Part shown: positions 34,201 through 47,200 of the stretch, in pieces
How the letters are laid out: every line of letters starts with the position of its first letter
Position numbering within the stretch: position 1 is the stretch's first letter
Source: Drosophila pseudoobscura
Lineage: Eukaryota > Arthropoda > Insecta > Diptera > Drosophilidae
Reading direction: 5' to 3'
DNA length: 64,000 nucleotides
Assembly: GCF_009870125.1 (NCBI RefSeq)
Contig: NC_046681.1
Location: 26,806,001 to 26,870,000 of the forward strand
The notes under the pieces: model-generated
The model's database searches: none
What the model saw: the letters and a program-made list of their open reading frames with translations, nothing else
Told to the model about the DNA's origin: nothing
Position numbers and translations under genes: made by a program

Positions 34201-35754
34201 CATTCACGCTACAACTTTCACATTTCTCCGTGTGTATTTCCTCTGTACTTCCCTCTGTCCGTCTGTGTGTGCTTTCATTTTTCAAAAGCGCGAATTTAGT
34301 CTGCCAACTCATGTGTGTGCCCCTCCCCCCCCTCCTGCCTAGAAAGGAAACAGCTCCTCCTTTCTCCCCCTCCCTCTCTGATGAATGTGTGCCGCTTGGT
34401 TTATGTGTTTCACTAACCAATTTGCGCTCTGCGCTCGACGTGATTTACAGTTCCCCAGCGAGCTGTTTTGCTTGCCACATGCACGCGGCAGTGCGTCTGT
34501 GTGCGGCAGTGTGTGGCGGGCACTTGCCACTCGGCTTAACCCACGTAGGTGCCCCAAAAGCTGATCGAAAACCAAACCAAACCAAAGCACTTCACTCCAA
34601 GAAGTTGGGGCAGGAGGGAGCTCCTGCTGGAGGAGTCTTGGCTGGATCCTAGGCCCAAGAAAACTCCCTTAGATCGCCTTCGATCGCAACCCTCTGACGA
34701 GGTCTCCAAAGTCCTACCAAAATTTGGTTCCTTCTGCCGCCACTCCGGCCACAAGGGGTTAAGGGTTAAACGCGGGAGTATTAAGCCCTGGGCCCGGAGT
34801 CCAATCCTGCAGTCCAGCTGCAGTCCTTCTGCTGCTGCCAGAGATGGCTTTAAACGTCTGCCTGGCAGAGCAGGGAATGCAAATCAATTGATCATTTTGC
34901 TGGCCAACTGCAACGGCAATTCCCCCTCTGCCAATCCCTCTGCCATCCCTCTGCTGCCAAACACACTTCAGTGCACTCGAAGTGGCCGCTTCGTCGAACA
35001 GCAGCGAGTGGATGACGGAGGCGACTTTGTGCTGCATTTCATGAGCAACCCCATCCAATGGCACTCTCTGGCACTCTCCGGATCCATTCAGCTGTTGCCG
35101 TTTGTCGCAACTTTCCGACGTGGGGCGTCGCCAGAGGGTTTCTCAAAGGAAAAGCGGTAGAAAACGCACATAATTAAACGATTTGCAGGCACCATCAGTG
35201 CTGGAACGGCCACTACAAGACGGCAGTCCCCTTTGGCCAGCATGTAATAAATTAACGCGCAATGAACTCCAGCAGAGCATGGGGCATGCATCATAAATCA
35301 TCTTTGGGTCGACTGGAACTTTGAGGTTTCGCTTAGCCGTAGGCCTAATTATCACCCCAAAAAGAAAGCCTGGCCAAAGGCAAAGCCTTTGCCTCTGCCT
35401 CTGCCTCTGCCTTCCCCGGGCATGACGTGGCCGATAGCCAGGACTGCAGGACTCCAGGACTCTCCAGCAAAGCTAATCACGGACGAACGGAGCTTGGCCA
35501 AGCGCAAAAAATGTTCTTTCGACGCCTAAGAGAGAGAGAAAAAATACTCATAGAAGCGGGCAAATTTTTTGGGAGGGAGGTTCGGGCGATTATCTCGTGT
35601 CCTTTGCTGTCGATGACTGGCCCCCCGCCCCCGGAATCGGGGGTATTGGGGATGGATGGCATTGGGATTTGAGGCTGGGTATGATGCGATGATGGCACCA
35701 GCAGCAGCTCAATTATTTTTTTTGCTTATTTATTTTGTCAGGCAGGAAGGCTGC

Positions 35755-35836
35755 GCCTCCGCCTGTGCCTCCGCCTGCTCCTCCGCCAGCGCCTCCGCCT
35801 GTGCCTCCGCCTGTGCCTCCGCCTGCGCCTCCGCCT
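35755..35836. repeat. 6/12-bp minisatellite (CCGCCTGTGCCT)
   Basis: About seven copies of a 12-bp unit made of two CCNCCN-type hexamers, with G/C/T variation at one position. Confidence 0.8.
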
Positions 35837-37263
35837 TTGTTCGCCTCGATTTTGGTTTCGTTTTCGGTCCTGGTGTTGGTTTCTGTTTCTATTTCTGTTT
35901 GCTTTTTTTGTCCGAGTTAAAGTGACGAAATTGTAGCTGAAATCTGTTTAAAGGCGACCTTCCGGAAGCCCTGCTTTCGGGGCGGCGCTGTAAAAATTTG
36001 ATTTTAATTGAATTTCTCATTTTCGGCGGGGCCTATGCAGAGGGGCGTGGGGGGTGGGGGGCGAGGGAGGACGGCATGGCAAATTCAATTTGCTGCTAAA
36101 TGAGCTAAATGCGATTAAATTCGTGCAGACAGACGGCCAGGCCCTCACCTCTGCCCCTTGCCGCCGCCCAGTAAAGTGGAAATGGAAGCCTCTTAGCCGA
36201 GACGAGTCGAGTGGAGGCTTCAACTAAATACATTCGACTCTGTGCCCCCCCTCAATCTGCGGCAAGACATGGCCAACATGACCGAGCTTGCGGCATGTGT
36301 AACATATGTCGAGGCAGAGCAGGGGGGGACTCGGGGGAGACTCTGGGCCTAAATCAATACAATTGTTTGGCCCAGCACTTGGGCCCTATTGTCCATCAGT
36401 TGAGCAGTGGGAAAATGAGGAAAACAACAAGCTGGGAGGGGGGGTGGGGAGGGAGACCCCCTCTCCCAGCCAAGGATTCGAAGATGCTGTGACACAGGCC
36501 CTGCCCTGTCCTGGCCCTGGCCCTGCCTTTGATCATCGACTTCCAGGGAGTTGTTCCGTAAAGTCAATGGATTTGCATTTGACCGAAAGACGACGACGAC
36601 GACAACAACAAGTTGTTGGACTTTTCTTTCTTCGGTCTTCGGTCTTCGGTGGCTGCCAATTGCCGCAAAAGGACACTGGAAAGCCAGCTGCGGTCATGGG
36701 TAGCCAAAGAGTTAATAAAAAGTTTTCCCCTTCATTGTTGCTGCGCTTCGCTCGTTCGCTTTGCAGTGTTTTATGGAGGCTTCCACAGTGTTGCAGCACT
36801 GTCAGCATTTCTATCGCTTCAGCTGCTTGTTGGTTTTCCACTTTGTGGTTTTCCGCGACAACGAGGGGTCGGGGGTCGGTTGTGGTGGCTTGTCTTGCGG
36901 CATTGCCATTGCGTTTGTGTTGTGTTGTGTTGTGTTGTGCTTTATTTGCATACAATTTGCCAGTTTATGGCCGTCAAGAGAGGCTGCCTGCTCGGCACTG
37001 GTTTTTAGCCCGCATCCCGGGCCCTGGCTGCTCTGCTCCTCCGGCGTTTGCCTTCATCAAATATATGTTATTTGTATTTATTGATTTCCAAGTGAAAACA
37101 TTATTGAGGTTGGCCGATACACACACAGAGACCAGGGGGGGTGCGGGGGGGCTGGGGAGGGAAGGGGAGGGGGAGGCCAATCCCCGATCTGTACCCAAAA
37201 GCAAATTTGTGTTGTTGTTGAAAATGTCGAACAACAAAAGGACTTCATTATTATTGCCTGCAT

Positions 37264-37302
37264 TGTGTGTGTGTGTGTGTGTGTGTGCGTGTGTGTGCGT
37301 GC
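37264..37302. repeat. (TG)n microsatellite, interrupted
   Basis: TG repeats broken by single GC steps. Confidence 0.85.
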
Positions 37303-37422
37303 GAGTATCTGTGTGTCAGCCAGGCTGTGCCGTGCTGTTCTGTGCTCTGCTGCCTGATTAAATTGAATTTCATATGCAAAAGGTGAAACTCAATCAAGAA
37401 AACATAAAGGCACACGGCCTCT

Positions 37423-37452
37423 CGCCATCGCCATCGCCATCGCCATCGCCAT
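37423..37452. repeat. (CGCCAT)5 minisatellite
   Basis: Five perfect hexamer units. Confidence 0.9.
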
Positions 37453-37717
37453 CATCCATCCTAGTATTAGTGCGTATCTGTGTGCGTGTGCGTGTGTGTG
37501 TCCGCTTGGATTAACCAAAGCCAATGGCAAGACTTTGCGGCTTTTGTGCTACGGCTGTGATATCCCCCCGAACTTCTGCCCCACCTTTGAGGTTGAAATT
37601 AATAGCAAAATGAAAATTAAAAGCCATTTGGCCACAAGGAAAAACGAATATTGTAAAATTGTAAAATAGCCTGGGAAAATTGAATGACTTATCAGAGGAT
37701 AGTCAGGCTGCCAGGCG

Positions 37718-37733
37718 CCCCCCCCCCCCCCCC
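37718..37733. repeat. Poly-C tract, 16 bases
   Basis: Sixteen C, one A, then six more C. Confidence 0.85.
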
Positions 37734-39923
37734 ACCCCCCTGGACTGTTGGAGTACTTAAAAGTAAGAGCTCTCTCTCTTCCTGGCTCTCTCTCTCCTGG
37801 CTCTGCCTCTGGCTGGTTTTATGTTCATGGCCCAGGCATAGGTGATAATTTCATTTGCTCAAATCAAAACCTGAGACCTGCTCTGCCCCCGCCCCCGCCC
37901 CCACACACACGCTCCTCCACGAACCCGAGCCTCATATTGAGCTAATAAAATTTTAATGAAATTACGAGTACCTCCTGCCGCTCCTCCACCGCTTCGACCC
38001 TTCGCATAATAATCACGGTACACACCCCCTCCCCCTTCCACGCCCCCCCCGAAAATTTTATGCCTACTACGTGGCGGCACAGCCGAGGAGCCAAAACGGA
38101 GCGGAGCAGCCCTGAAGTGGAGCATAAAAGGAGCTATTAGGTGGAATATTTTTTTCCCATTTGCCAGGCATTTTCCCCGCAACCCTTCATCTGGCATCTG
38201 GATGTGGCAGAGTCCACGCGTGTGAGTGTGCATTAATGATGCATTGCATCTGGCAGGCCGCGTGCCAGCTTAAAACTGTTCGTTTCGCTTAATTACAGGT
38301 GATGGACGGGGGCAGGGGTGGTGGCGGGGGCACGGGGGGTGCTCTGTCTTCTGACTTCTTGTCGCATAATTGCAAACGAACACAAGTTTTGATTAAAGTT
38401 CTCGTGTTTCGCGATGAGCAAAAGGGCAAAAGGGGACTCGCGGGGGGCGGGGCTGTGCTCATCTCTCGCTCGTCGCTCTCTGACATCACGCATACGCCCC
38501 GTGAGCCCAGGGAAAACTTTTTCGCGCTGCAGTGACGTCTAATTAAAACTTATTTCTGCCAAGACAAAGGCCGGGGCATGGGCATGGGCATGGGATTCCC
38601 CTTGGAATCGCAGCAGTTGGCGCCGTGGCAAGTTGATGATTATGTTGCCGGCAATGGAAATATTTATCAAGTCATCGCGTTGCCGTGTGGCGGAGGCGCC
38701 TGTAAATGCCGGTGCTTAGGGCAAACAATGCAGATTACGCGTACGCCACAATAGGGCGCTGCATGCGGCTTGGGGAACGTGTCAAGTTGTGTTTGCCCCG
38801 TCAGGCAGCGGCGGCTCTGGTTGCCAAAAAGTTAAACGAAGCGCACCGCGCACCTTGGGAAAACTTTGTCGCTGCATTTGATCTCGCACCTTTGCGTGGC
38901 ACTTCCCTGCATGTTGCATGTGGCATGTCGCATGTGGCCGGCTCTAATTAAAATTTCAGGCGGCAATTGAGCAGAATTCAGTGCTGTATACGCTTTAATG
39001 TGAGCGAGAGAGCTGTCCGCAGAAGTCCGAGCAGGAGTCCGAGCACTGCGGTGGGGCAGGACATCTAATGACCGCACGGCTCGTTTGCTTCATTTGCAGT
39101 GAAATGGATGCACAACCGCAAATCAAATACAGAACCAGACCCACACAAATGGAGACCGAGTGGCAGTCAGACGGTGGGTGGGGGAGGGAGGGAGGCTGGG
39201 CATGTCCATGCCAAGTCCATTCAGGAAATTTCCTTCGGAAAATGTTCTGGCATTTGAACTCTGGGGCCTGGCTCTTGGGTTATTTGATCTCTGTTCCAGT
39301 TAGCACTTATTTTCGGGGCCATCTTCCCCCCAATCTTCCTCTGATGACAGGCCGGGGGGGGGGCATCTCTGGGCATCTGAATGCGGAATGCGGAATGTGG
39401 AATGCAAAGCAGGCTCACATTCGGCTCGCATCGAAGGGATTAGGCATTGGCCCAAACGAAATCTGATCGGCGTACAAAATGAGGCATTGGGGAGTGCGAG
39501 TGGGGGGCTGGGATTGGGGCCTGGGATTGGCAATCCTTAAACGAATTTTCTGTTATTTTGTGGTTCATTAAATTCTCAAGCGCAAAATCAACGCCGTCTT
39601 CTGCTGGTCTCCAAGTTTGCATTTGCTTTACACATTGTCAATAAACCCGAGCACAGGACACGTACGAGAGTGGAGTCTGTTGCTGCCGTTGCCGCTGCTG
39701 CCTGTTCCTTCAACAGTTTGTGGCAGCTTGTTGAAATTAATCATTTGGCTGCCAAGTCGTCTCCATCGCTGTCTCTGTCTCCGTTGCTCCATCTATCGCA
39801 ATCAGTTGGCAGCCTTGCCTCGCCCCTGTCGCCATGTTGCTACTTCCGTTTCCGCTTCTAGTTGACTGCCGTTCCCGTGTACGTGTAGCCGTGTCTGTGT
39901 GCAGTGTGTCAACAACATTATGT

Positions 39924-39948
39924 GCTCTCTCTCTCTCTCTCTCTCTCT
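39924..39948. repeat. (CT)n microsatellite
   Basis: Twelve CT units; on the minus strand a potential GAGA-factor tract. Confidence 0.85.
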
Positions 39949-42900
39949 GAGTGTGTGCTCTGCTGGCATTCCATTCGTGTAATTTCCCCTGGTGGCAGAA
40001 CATGTGAGTGCATCTCCATCTCCAGATTCTCCTTCTCCTTCTCCTTGGTCTCCTCTGCTCTTCTGGCAGCTGGTTCCTGTCCAAGTCAGTTGTCGCGACA
40101 ATAACCGCTTCCCAGCCACTGGTGCAGTCCTCCTCCGCGTATTTGTTTACAGCTCAGTTATAATAAATTGCAATCATGACTGGAATGGCAACAGCCTCAA
40201 CCGCCTCAACCGCTCTGATTGTATCTCTGACGGAATTTGCATGAATTGAGGCTCCATCTCCATCTCCTCCCCTCTCCCCTTCACAATTTTCAATCAGCCG
40301 CTCACTCGTCTAGAAATCCGTTTTCCGCCACTCGTTCTCCGCCTGCCCGGGCGTGTTTCCTGCCCCCCACCTCCCATCGCGGGGGGCAAGAGATAACCAA
40401 TTAGAGGGGCACCTGCCACCTTTGGCGCTTACGCGCTTTTCCAATCTCAATTAAAAGTGCGAAATGTTTAACGTGTATGTTTTTCCGCTCGATTAGGCCA
40501 CAGAAAACAGAAAATATGTATGCACAAGGAAATATTTTGTCATTTTGCGCGCTGACAGCAGCCACGTACTCGAAAAAGTTGAAAGAAATGCTCGGCATCC
40601 ACACCAAAAGGAAAACTTTTTCGCCAACATTTTCACATTTCAGCTTTCCTCTGCAGGTCCCCCCCCTCCAGCCCGCAGCCCGCTCCAGGGGGGTCTGTTG
40701 CTCACTTTTGATACCCTTCCAGAGGGTTCTATGCTTCGTCTCTCAGGGCTTTGATTCCCCTACGATTCATCAGGGATCTGCTAGGGTATCTGCCACTTCG
40801 TTCATCGTTTTGGCTGTCATGTGTTGCTGTTTTCGGTTCACTCGCTTCTTTTGAATTACAGGCAGTGCATGGCAAGCAAATTTATTGGCAAATTGGGAGC
40901 ACAGTGGTTTCCCTACAGTGCCCAAGGAGCAGGCGGGAGGGGCAGCAAAGAGCGTGGTGCCATGCCATGCCACACGTGTACGTGGAGCGGCGAGGGGGAG
41001 TTGAGTGTATTTTTTACAGCTTGCTTTTTGTTTATGTTGTTTTTATTGATTGAAAATAACTTAGTGCCGTTTTATGTGCCACCTTCTAGGGGCGGGGGTG
41101 GTGCCGGGGAGGACCTGGAAGAGATATGTATATGGAATAAACTGGAGCGCTTTATGCCGAAAGGTAAGTAAAGTGCAGGGGTCTTTGTGCAGATGAGAGT
41201 GCCTCCTCGTGGGATTGCGATTGCCATTGCCCTGGAGCATTGTTCCCTGCCACAAAACACACACTCATCCCTGCCGTAAGAGGATGCTCTCATGATAATC
41301 CTGAATAATTAGAGGGAATTGGCACGAGCCTCCAGAGAACAGGGAACAGAGTACATCAGGAGATGCTCTCTTAATGCACTTTGGCATACGCGTAAATTGC
41401 CTTTGGAGCAGGCGCTAATTAAGGGAGCTTTGCCCGGGGCCCGTGTGCCCTTCCTCAACCTGTTGACCCGTCCGCCCATTTGTCACTGCCTGGAGAACAC
41501 GTTCCTCCCCATTTTTATTCATTTCGTGGGCTCCTCTCGGTTCCCTTTTTGGGGTTCTCCTCTTTGGCAGGCCGGACCATATTAATTAGCTTGATTAAAA
41601 TTAATATTTGCGCAACTTTTGCGACGCCACAAAATGTTGTCGTCAGCTGGTGGCAAGCAGAGCGTGCGGACTGTGGGCTGTGGTAAATATGTGCAATAAA
41701 TAAACATTTCTTGCGTTCTCTTTGTGTGTGTGTGCCCCGATGTGACAGCCGACAGCCCCTGTGGCAAGGTACTCCAACTGTAATAAAGCAAATGTAAAGA
41801 CAGGACTGCTCCATTTTATTGAGCGGAAGAAGCAGCCACCTCTGCCTCCCCCCTGCCCCCGCACTCGCCGTGGCAACTGGCAACAAAGTGCGACCGGGAT
41901 AAATCTTGATGCGTCAGTCGTGGCGGTGCGGAGGGTCTCAGTGAATGGAGCCATGAAAAATGTTGGCCCCCACGACTGTGTGAATGTCACCATCATCGCC
42001 CCCTCCCCTCCCCTCCCCTGCTCTGGCTCTGGCTCTGTGCTCATCTTCATCTTCCATTCCAGAGTCGACAGCCCCAATCCCATCCACGTTGTCGTCGCTG
42101 TTTATTTGGCCGATTCCGATTCCGTTTCATGTGCTTTTTGTTTTACGAGCATAAAGATAAATTCACGCCAGGAGGAGGTCCAACCTGGGGCCCGGATTAC
42201 ACACGTGAGTGGTGTGGTGTGGTGGCCAGGACTGGTCTGGCCCCCCCGCCGTGACCGTTTTCGGTCATCCGATTTATTTATTTATTTATAGCAACAAATT
42301 GCAACGTCAACTTAATCACCGAACTCTATTAGTTTGGGTCGCTGCGAGTCCTGCGAGTCCTTCGTTTGCGCTGGCAAACTCATTTCACGGCTTTGTACAA
42401 AGTCATTTCTCTTGGTCTCATTTCTGCCCTCCGTCTGTACTTGTATTTGTATTTGTTTCTGTATCTGTGTGTGTGTGTGTGTGTGTTTTTTTGGTTATGC
42501 TTCATTCCCCGCCCTTGGGGGCGGCACTCAATAAAACAACTTTAATTAATTAATCATTATTCTCTGGCCTGGCATTTCTGCCTAGGCTCCATTGTTTATT
42601 GAAGTTATCCTGCGGAATGTGTGGCTGGAGAGTGACGGGGGGAATGGAATTGGATTACAATCCTAAAACTTAGTGGCTTAGTCCCTATGATGGGCAGCGG
42701 CCGAGACTCTCTCCAGACTGGAGAGCGCCTTCTGGCCCAAACAGGGGGGACAGAGGGGGGCACAGTGGGCGATTTGGCTGATTTCGGGGAAGGAAATTAA
42801 CATTTTCGACCTTAAAAATTATAAATAAAACATAAACATTCTCTGCTTCAGCTTTTTCTGCTTTTTGGACCTTAAAAAAAGAAAGATAAAACATCCACAG

Positions 42901-43759
42901 AGGCCACAGAAGCAGTGGCTCCTTTTTCCGCTTTTCTTTCGAATGCTTCAAAATGGAATCACCAAAGAAGAGTAACGGCCATACATTTTTTTGGTACACA
43001 ATTCTTTGGGGTGGGATTTCGAAAGTGACTCCAGGCGAGCTCTCAAAAGCCTCTCCAGCTTGGACGCTCTCTCGTATGAGTCCATTGTTGGCCCATGATA
43101 TGGCATCAGCAGACAAAGAACTTCCTGGAAACATTATTTTTCTCTATTAGATTATATTGAAGGGTCTAAAAAGTCAGATACAGACTGCAAAACCGAGCGA
43201 AACACATATTTGCTTCTAGCCAAAACAATTTACAAATTAAACAGAAAATTAAAATAAAAACAAAATATATAGAAAATTAAAAAAATATTTAAAAACTTCC
43301 ATTTTGCACCTTATTTCTTTAAAATTCCTTAAAGACTATCCCTTTTGGAAGATTAATTTTTGTACTCCTCTCGAAGAGCCAAATGGCCCACTGTGGGGGG
43401 CTGTGGAAATGTGGAGTCTGGGGGGATCCTTAAGTGGCGTCTACTACCCCTACTTATGCCCTACACACACATGATTCATGGATTCATCTACGACTGTGGC
43501 GATAATTAATCATATTGGCTTGTATTTGAAGCCTACTCTAACGCCGACTGTGATTCTCTCCGATTCTCTGAGGCCCTAACTCTAGATTGTATTGTAAGTA
43601 CGATATACGATAGTACGATAGTATTGCTCTCTGGATACACTGGATGCACCACCGTGGATGGAGGTCCTGCGGTGCAGCGCACAACAAACGAAAAAAAACC
43701 CAAAACGATTCCTTACGTCTAGAGAAGGGGGGAGGGAGGATGGGCTTTAGAGGGGTCTT

Positions 43760-43777
43760 GGGGGGGGGGGGGGGGGG
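43760..43777. repeat. Poly-G tract, 18 bases
   Basis: Uninterrupted G run in the probable 3' flank of GABA-B-R3. It would be read as poly-C in that transcript if the 3' UTR extends this far. Confidence 0.85.
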
Positions 43778-44093
43778 TGTTCAATCACTAGCTAAAGAAA
43801 AGCTCAACTACTTAGCCTACAAGAGAGCAGGGGAACAGTCTAAGAGGGGGCTGGGACTCAGGGGTTAATCACATTATCGAGTGGGGGATACAGTGGAGGG
43901 GGAGGGAGGGTCTCTCCTCCTTCTGGAAGATGATGACTGGCTGATTGGAGGAGCTACTCGTATCGTGACTTATCTAGGCGTTATCCCTAATGCGTTTGAT
44001 TGCTTTAAGCTGGATGATTGGTCAGTTGCACACGCGCTCTGGCTCTGGCTCTGGCTCTTGCCTCTTGCCTCTCGCCTCTCTGTGGTCTCTGTT

Positions 44094-44114
44094 GGGGGGG
44101 GGGGGGGGGGGGGG
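44094..44114. repeat. Poly-G tract, 21 bases
   Basis: Uninterrupted G run 100 bases beyond the GABA-B-R3 stop; poly-C in that gene's 3' UTR. Confidence 0.85.
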
Positions 44115-44212
44115 ATTCTCTTGGGGGGAGGCGCGTGTCTGTCGAAAATAATTGCTTGGTGTTTGCTTCTAATTGACGAGGACTGGGCGGAGGACGGAGG
44201 ACGGGGGAGGGT

Positions 44213-47200
44213 CTAACCTAGGCCATTCAATGGCACCGCCTCGACCTGGACCTGGACCGGCCCTACCTCTGTTTCTGGTGTTTCTGGTGTTTCTGGGGTC
44301 TCGTCCTCTTGGGAGTCGCCCAGCGAGAGGCGCGACTTGGCGGCCGTCTCCATGGACTTCCAGGTGCCCCCGCTGGTGGCCTGCTGCAGGGAGATGCGCG
44401 GAATGGACTTGCAGCTGCCTATGATGCTGCTCATATCAGGCGCCCTAGTGTCCTCCGACTCGGCCAGGGCGCTCAGGCTGCAGGCGGCCGGCGGCAGGAT
44501 GCGGTGGGGGAAGCGCGGCGAGCCCCTGACCCGCTCCCGCAGACTGGGCGTCGGCTGCACCACCGACGGCCGGCGGCTGCTGGGCAGCTGAAAGTTCACT
44601 CTGGTCTCCAGCAGCTTCACATAACGGCCGTCGGGTGGGGCCACGGGTCCGCCCAGATGCTCCCCGGAGATGGTGGAGATGGAGGGCAGCAGGAAGCCGG
44701 GATCCTTGGCCAGGTGGTCCAGGTGGGTGCCGCTTTGAGTGAGCGATCCGCGGTGGATGGCCTTCAGATGCGTCCGCCCGTTCGAGTTGGACTCGACGGG
44801 GAGGCCGCCCGGCTCTGGGGCCGGATTCTGAATCGGGGAGTTGTAGATGGCATTGCAGGAGGCCGTCTGCGAGGAGGGAATCAGGCGGGTGAAGAGGCCC
44901 ATGTGCGACTTGAAGGCCGCCTTGAGGCCCTTCTGGCCGTCCGCCAGGCTGGCAGTGGAGCCCTTGTTGCTGGAGGCGGTGCGCGAGAAGATGCCCCGGA
45001 GGCGGTCGATGAGCCCCGTCCGGCTGGTGGCCTCGGTGGCCTGCTGGTGGGCGAGCCGCAGGTTGATCAGGTCCTGGGCGGGCAGGCAGGCCTCCTCCAG
45101 CTGCGGCTGCGAGGCAAAGGTCACCGATCGCCGCATCGGGATCTGCATGTACTCCGCCGAGGGCCAGCTAGCGCGCGGAATCACCGGCGGGAGCACGGAG
45201 AGCAGCAGGTTGGGCAGGATCCCGGAGATGCTCGGGGTGCGCGACTTGCTCGGAGCCGGCGTCTGCGACAGTCCGCTCGTGACGGTCAGCTCTGGCTTGA
45301 GGTGGGCGTGGGCGTGGCCTCCCTGCAGCAGGGAGGTGGACGAGGACGTGGTCGTCGAGGCGGTGCCCAGACCGGACTCGAGCAGCCGCTCCAACTTGCG
45401 GATCTCCGCGTCCAGCGCCTGGATCTCCTTCTTGTAGACCCTGTTCTGGACCTCCACGCGATACTGCAGCTCCCGGCGATCGTCGACCACAAAGCGTCGC
45501 GTGTTGCACTCCATCTTGAGGCCCATGCTGTGGATCACGGGATCGATGATGTCATCTGCGAAGAGAGGATTACTCTGGGGATTAGTGGATCCAATCGTGG
45601 CACTCACTGCGCGCCCAAATGTCGTGCAGCTTCGGGATGAACAGCAGGCACAGCGTCGCCGTGGTGGAGGTCAAAATGAGGGCCGTGATGGTGATGAAGG
45701 CCAGCGTCACGCGCTCCGAGATGAGGTTGGCCAGGACGACGACAATGGCACTCGTGATGACCACGCTGTACACAGAGACGCCGATGTACTGCGAGTCGTT
45801 GAGGGCGGGTATCTTCACGTGGCGCGTCTCCCAGGCCATGTACACGCCCACCACCAGCAGGAGGCCCTTGTAGGCGTACAGGACACTCAGCCAGGTTTGG
45901 GTGTGCTGCGAGCGGCAGACCTCCACCTAAAGGGGGCATCCGAAAGGGGCGGCAAGTGCCAGAGGAGTCAATTTACAAACATTGGATGTCAATCCAATCC
46001 ATAAAGGAGGGGCATGCGGGATGTGGGGGATGTGGAGGGTGGGGACACCTACCTGGGGCTGGTAGACAACACTCCGATCAATCGCGCTGATTTCGAGTGT
46101 CAGATTATGCAAATGCCGCTCCATGGGGTCCGTGACGACCCAGAGGGTGACGAGGAGGGCGTCCACCAGCAACAGGCCGCACACGAGCAGAATCAACTGG
46201 ATGTCCTGCAGCATTTTGTCCTTGAACACGCTCCCGGTGCGTGTGAAGATGCGGTGCACCCGGTAGGTCTTGGCGAACATCGAGCCAAAGGCCAGCGAGA
46301 ATCCGGCCGACAGCAGATAGACGCGTGCCTGCCACGGGTTACACGGAAGCCCATAAGGATGTGTATGTGTGTAAGTGTCATGTTTTGGGGGGCCAGCAGC
46401 AAAGAAAAACAGAACCGAACCGACACAAGGAAAAGGGAAACAACTCATCAATGGGGCACAACTCAGTCCTGTGGCCTGGGTGGCAGGCTGCGGTGCGTCT
46501 CGGTCTCAGTTTTATGCAAATATCACAAGGAATATCACAAAAGTTGTAAATTTCCCTGTCATGTGTTTGCACTTGTTCTCGGTGGGGGAGGAGGGGCAGG
46601 GGGAGGTGGAGGTGGTGGCGAAGGGTGGGGCTTTGTCCCGCTTCGGGCCCAACACGAGAGAGCCTTAACAATAACAAAACAGAAGCTAAAACAGAAAGAA
46701 GCAAGCCAGCGGAAGGAATAGAACCGCAAGTCGAGGGCCTAGATACCCTTGGAAAATCCAGGATTTAATGGTTTGCCGTACAAATTTCTCATAAGCGAAT
46801 GGACACGGAATGCTGCTTATGGAAGAGTGGTATTGGTATACATAGTATATGGAATGGTGTGATTTTCTGAGCGAAACTATTGGCTTAGCCAGAGATATGG
46901 AGGGATTTCTACTACTATCTCGCACGGGACTGTACCTTTTAATATATGAAATACATATTTGACATATTAAATATGAAACAAGACTTATACGATTGCTTTT
47001 TTCGGAATACCAGGCGAATAAAAAACAGCAGAAGGTCCGCTGGCTCTTATAACCTATGCTCAAAATGAGTAATGCCTAGATCTGATCGGATCTAAATAAT
47101 CTAAATAAGATACCAACCCCATAAGATACATAATATTCTGGATCAGCATCCATAGCCGAGTCTATTGAGCCATGTCTGTCTGTTCAACGCCTAGTTCTCT

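Larger units (their letters stand above)
31300..44212. other. 13-kb gene-poor region downstream of GABA-B-R3
   Basis: No gene I can support. The longest frame (351 codons, plus, near 36.3-37.4 kb) crosses (GT)n and G-rich repeats and has no domain. Composition is patchy, with G/C homopolymers, pyrimidine tracts and an AT-rich island at 43.15-43.33 kb. Part of it must be GABA-B-R3 3' UTR: the minus strand has no AATAAA close to the stop at 44213, and the first clear one I saw is near 42594 (TTTATT on plus). The rest may be regulatory DNA. Confidence 0.5.

Noticed and set aside
36306..37361. 351-codon plus-strand frame
   Set aside because: Crosses (TG)n and G-rich repeats, begins in G-rich junk, lacks any domain, and its codon use is unlike that of the real genes.
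44309..45640. 443-codon plus-strand frame opposite GABA-B-R3 exon 10
   Set aside because: Antisense of the receptor tail; low complexity, no initiation or splice context.
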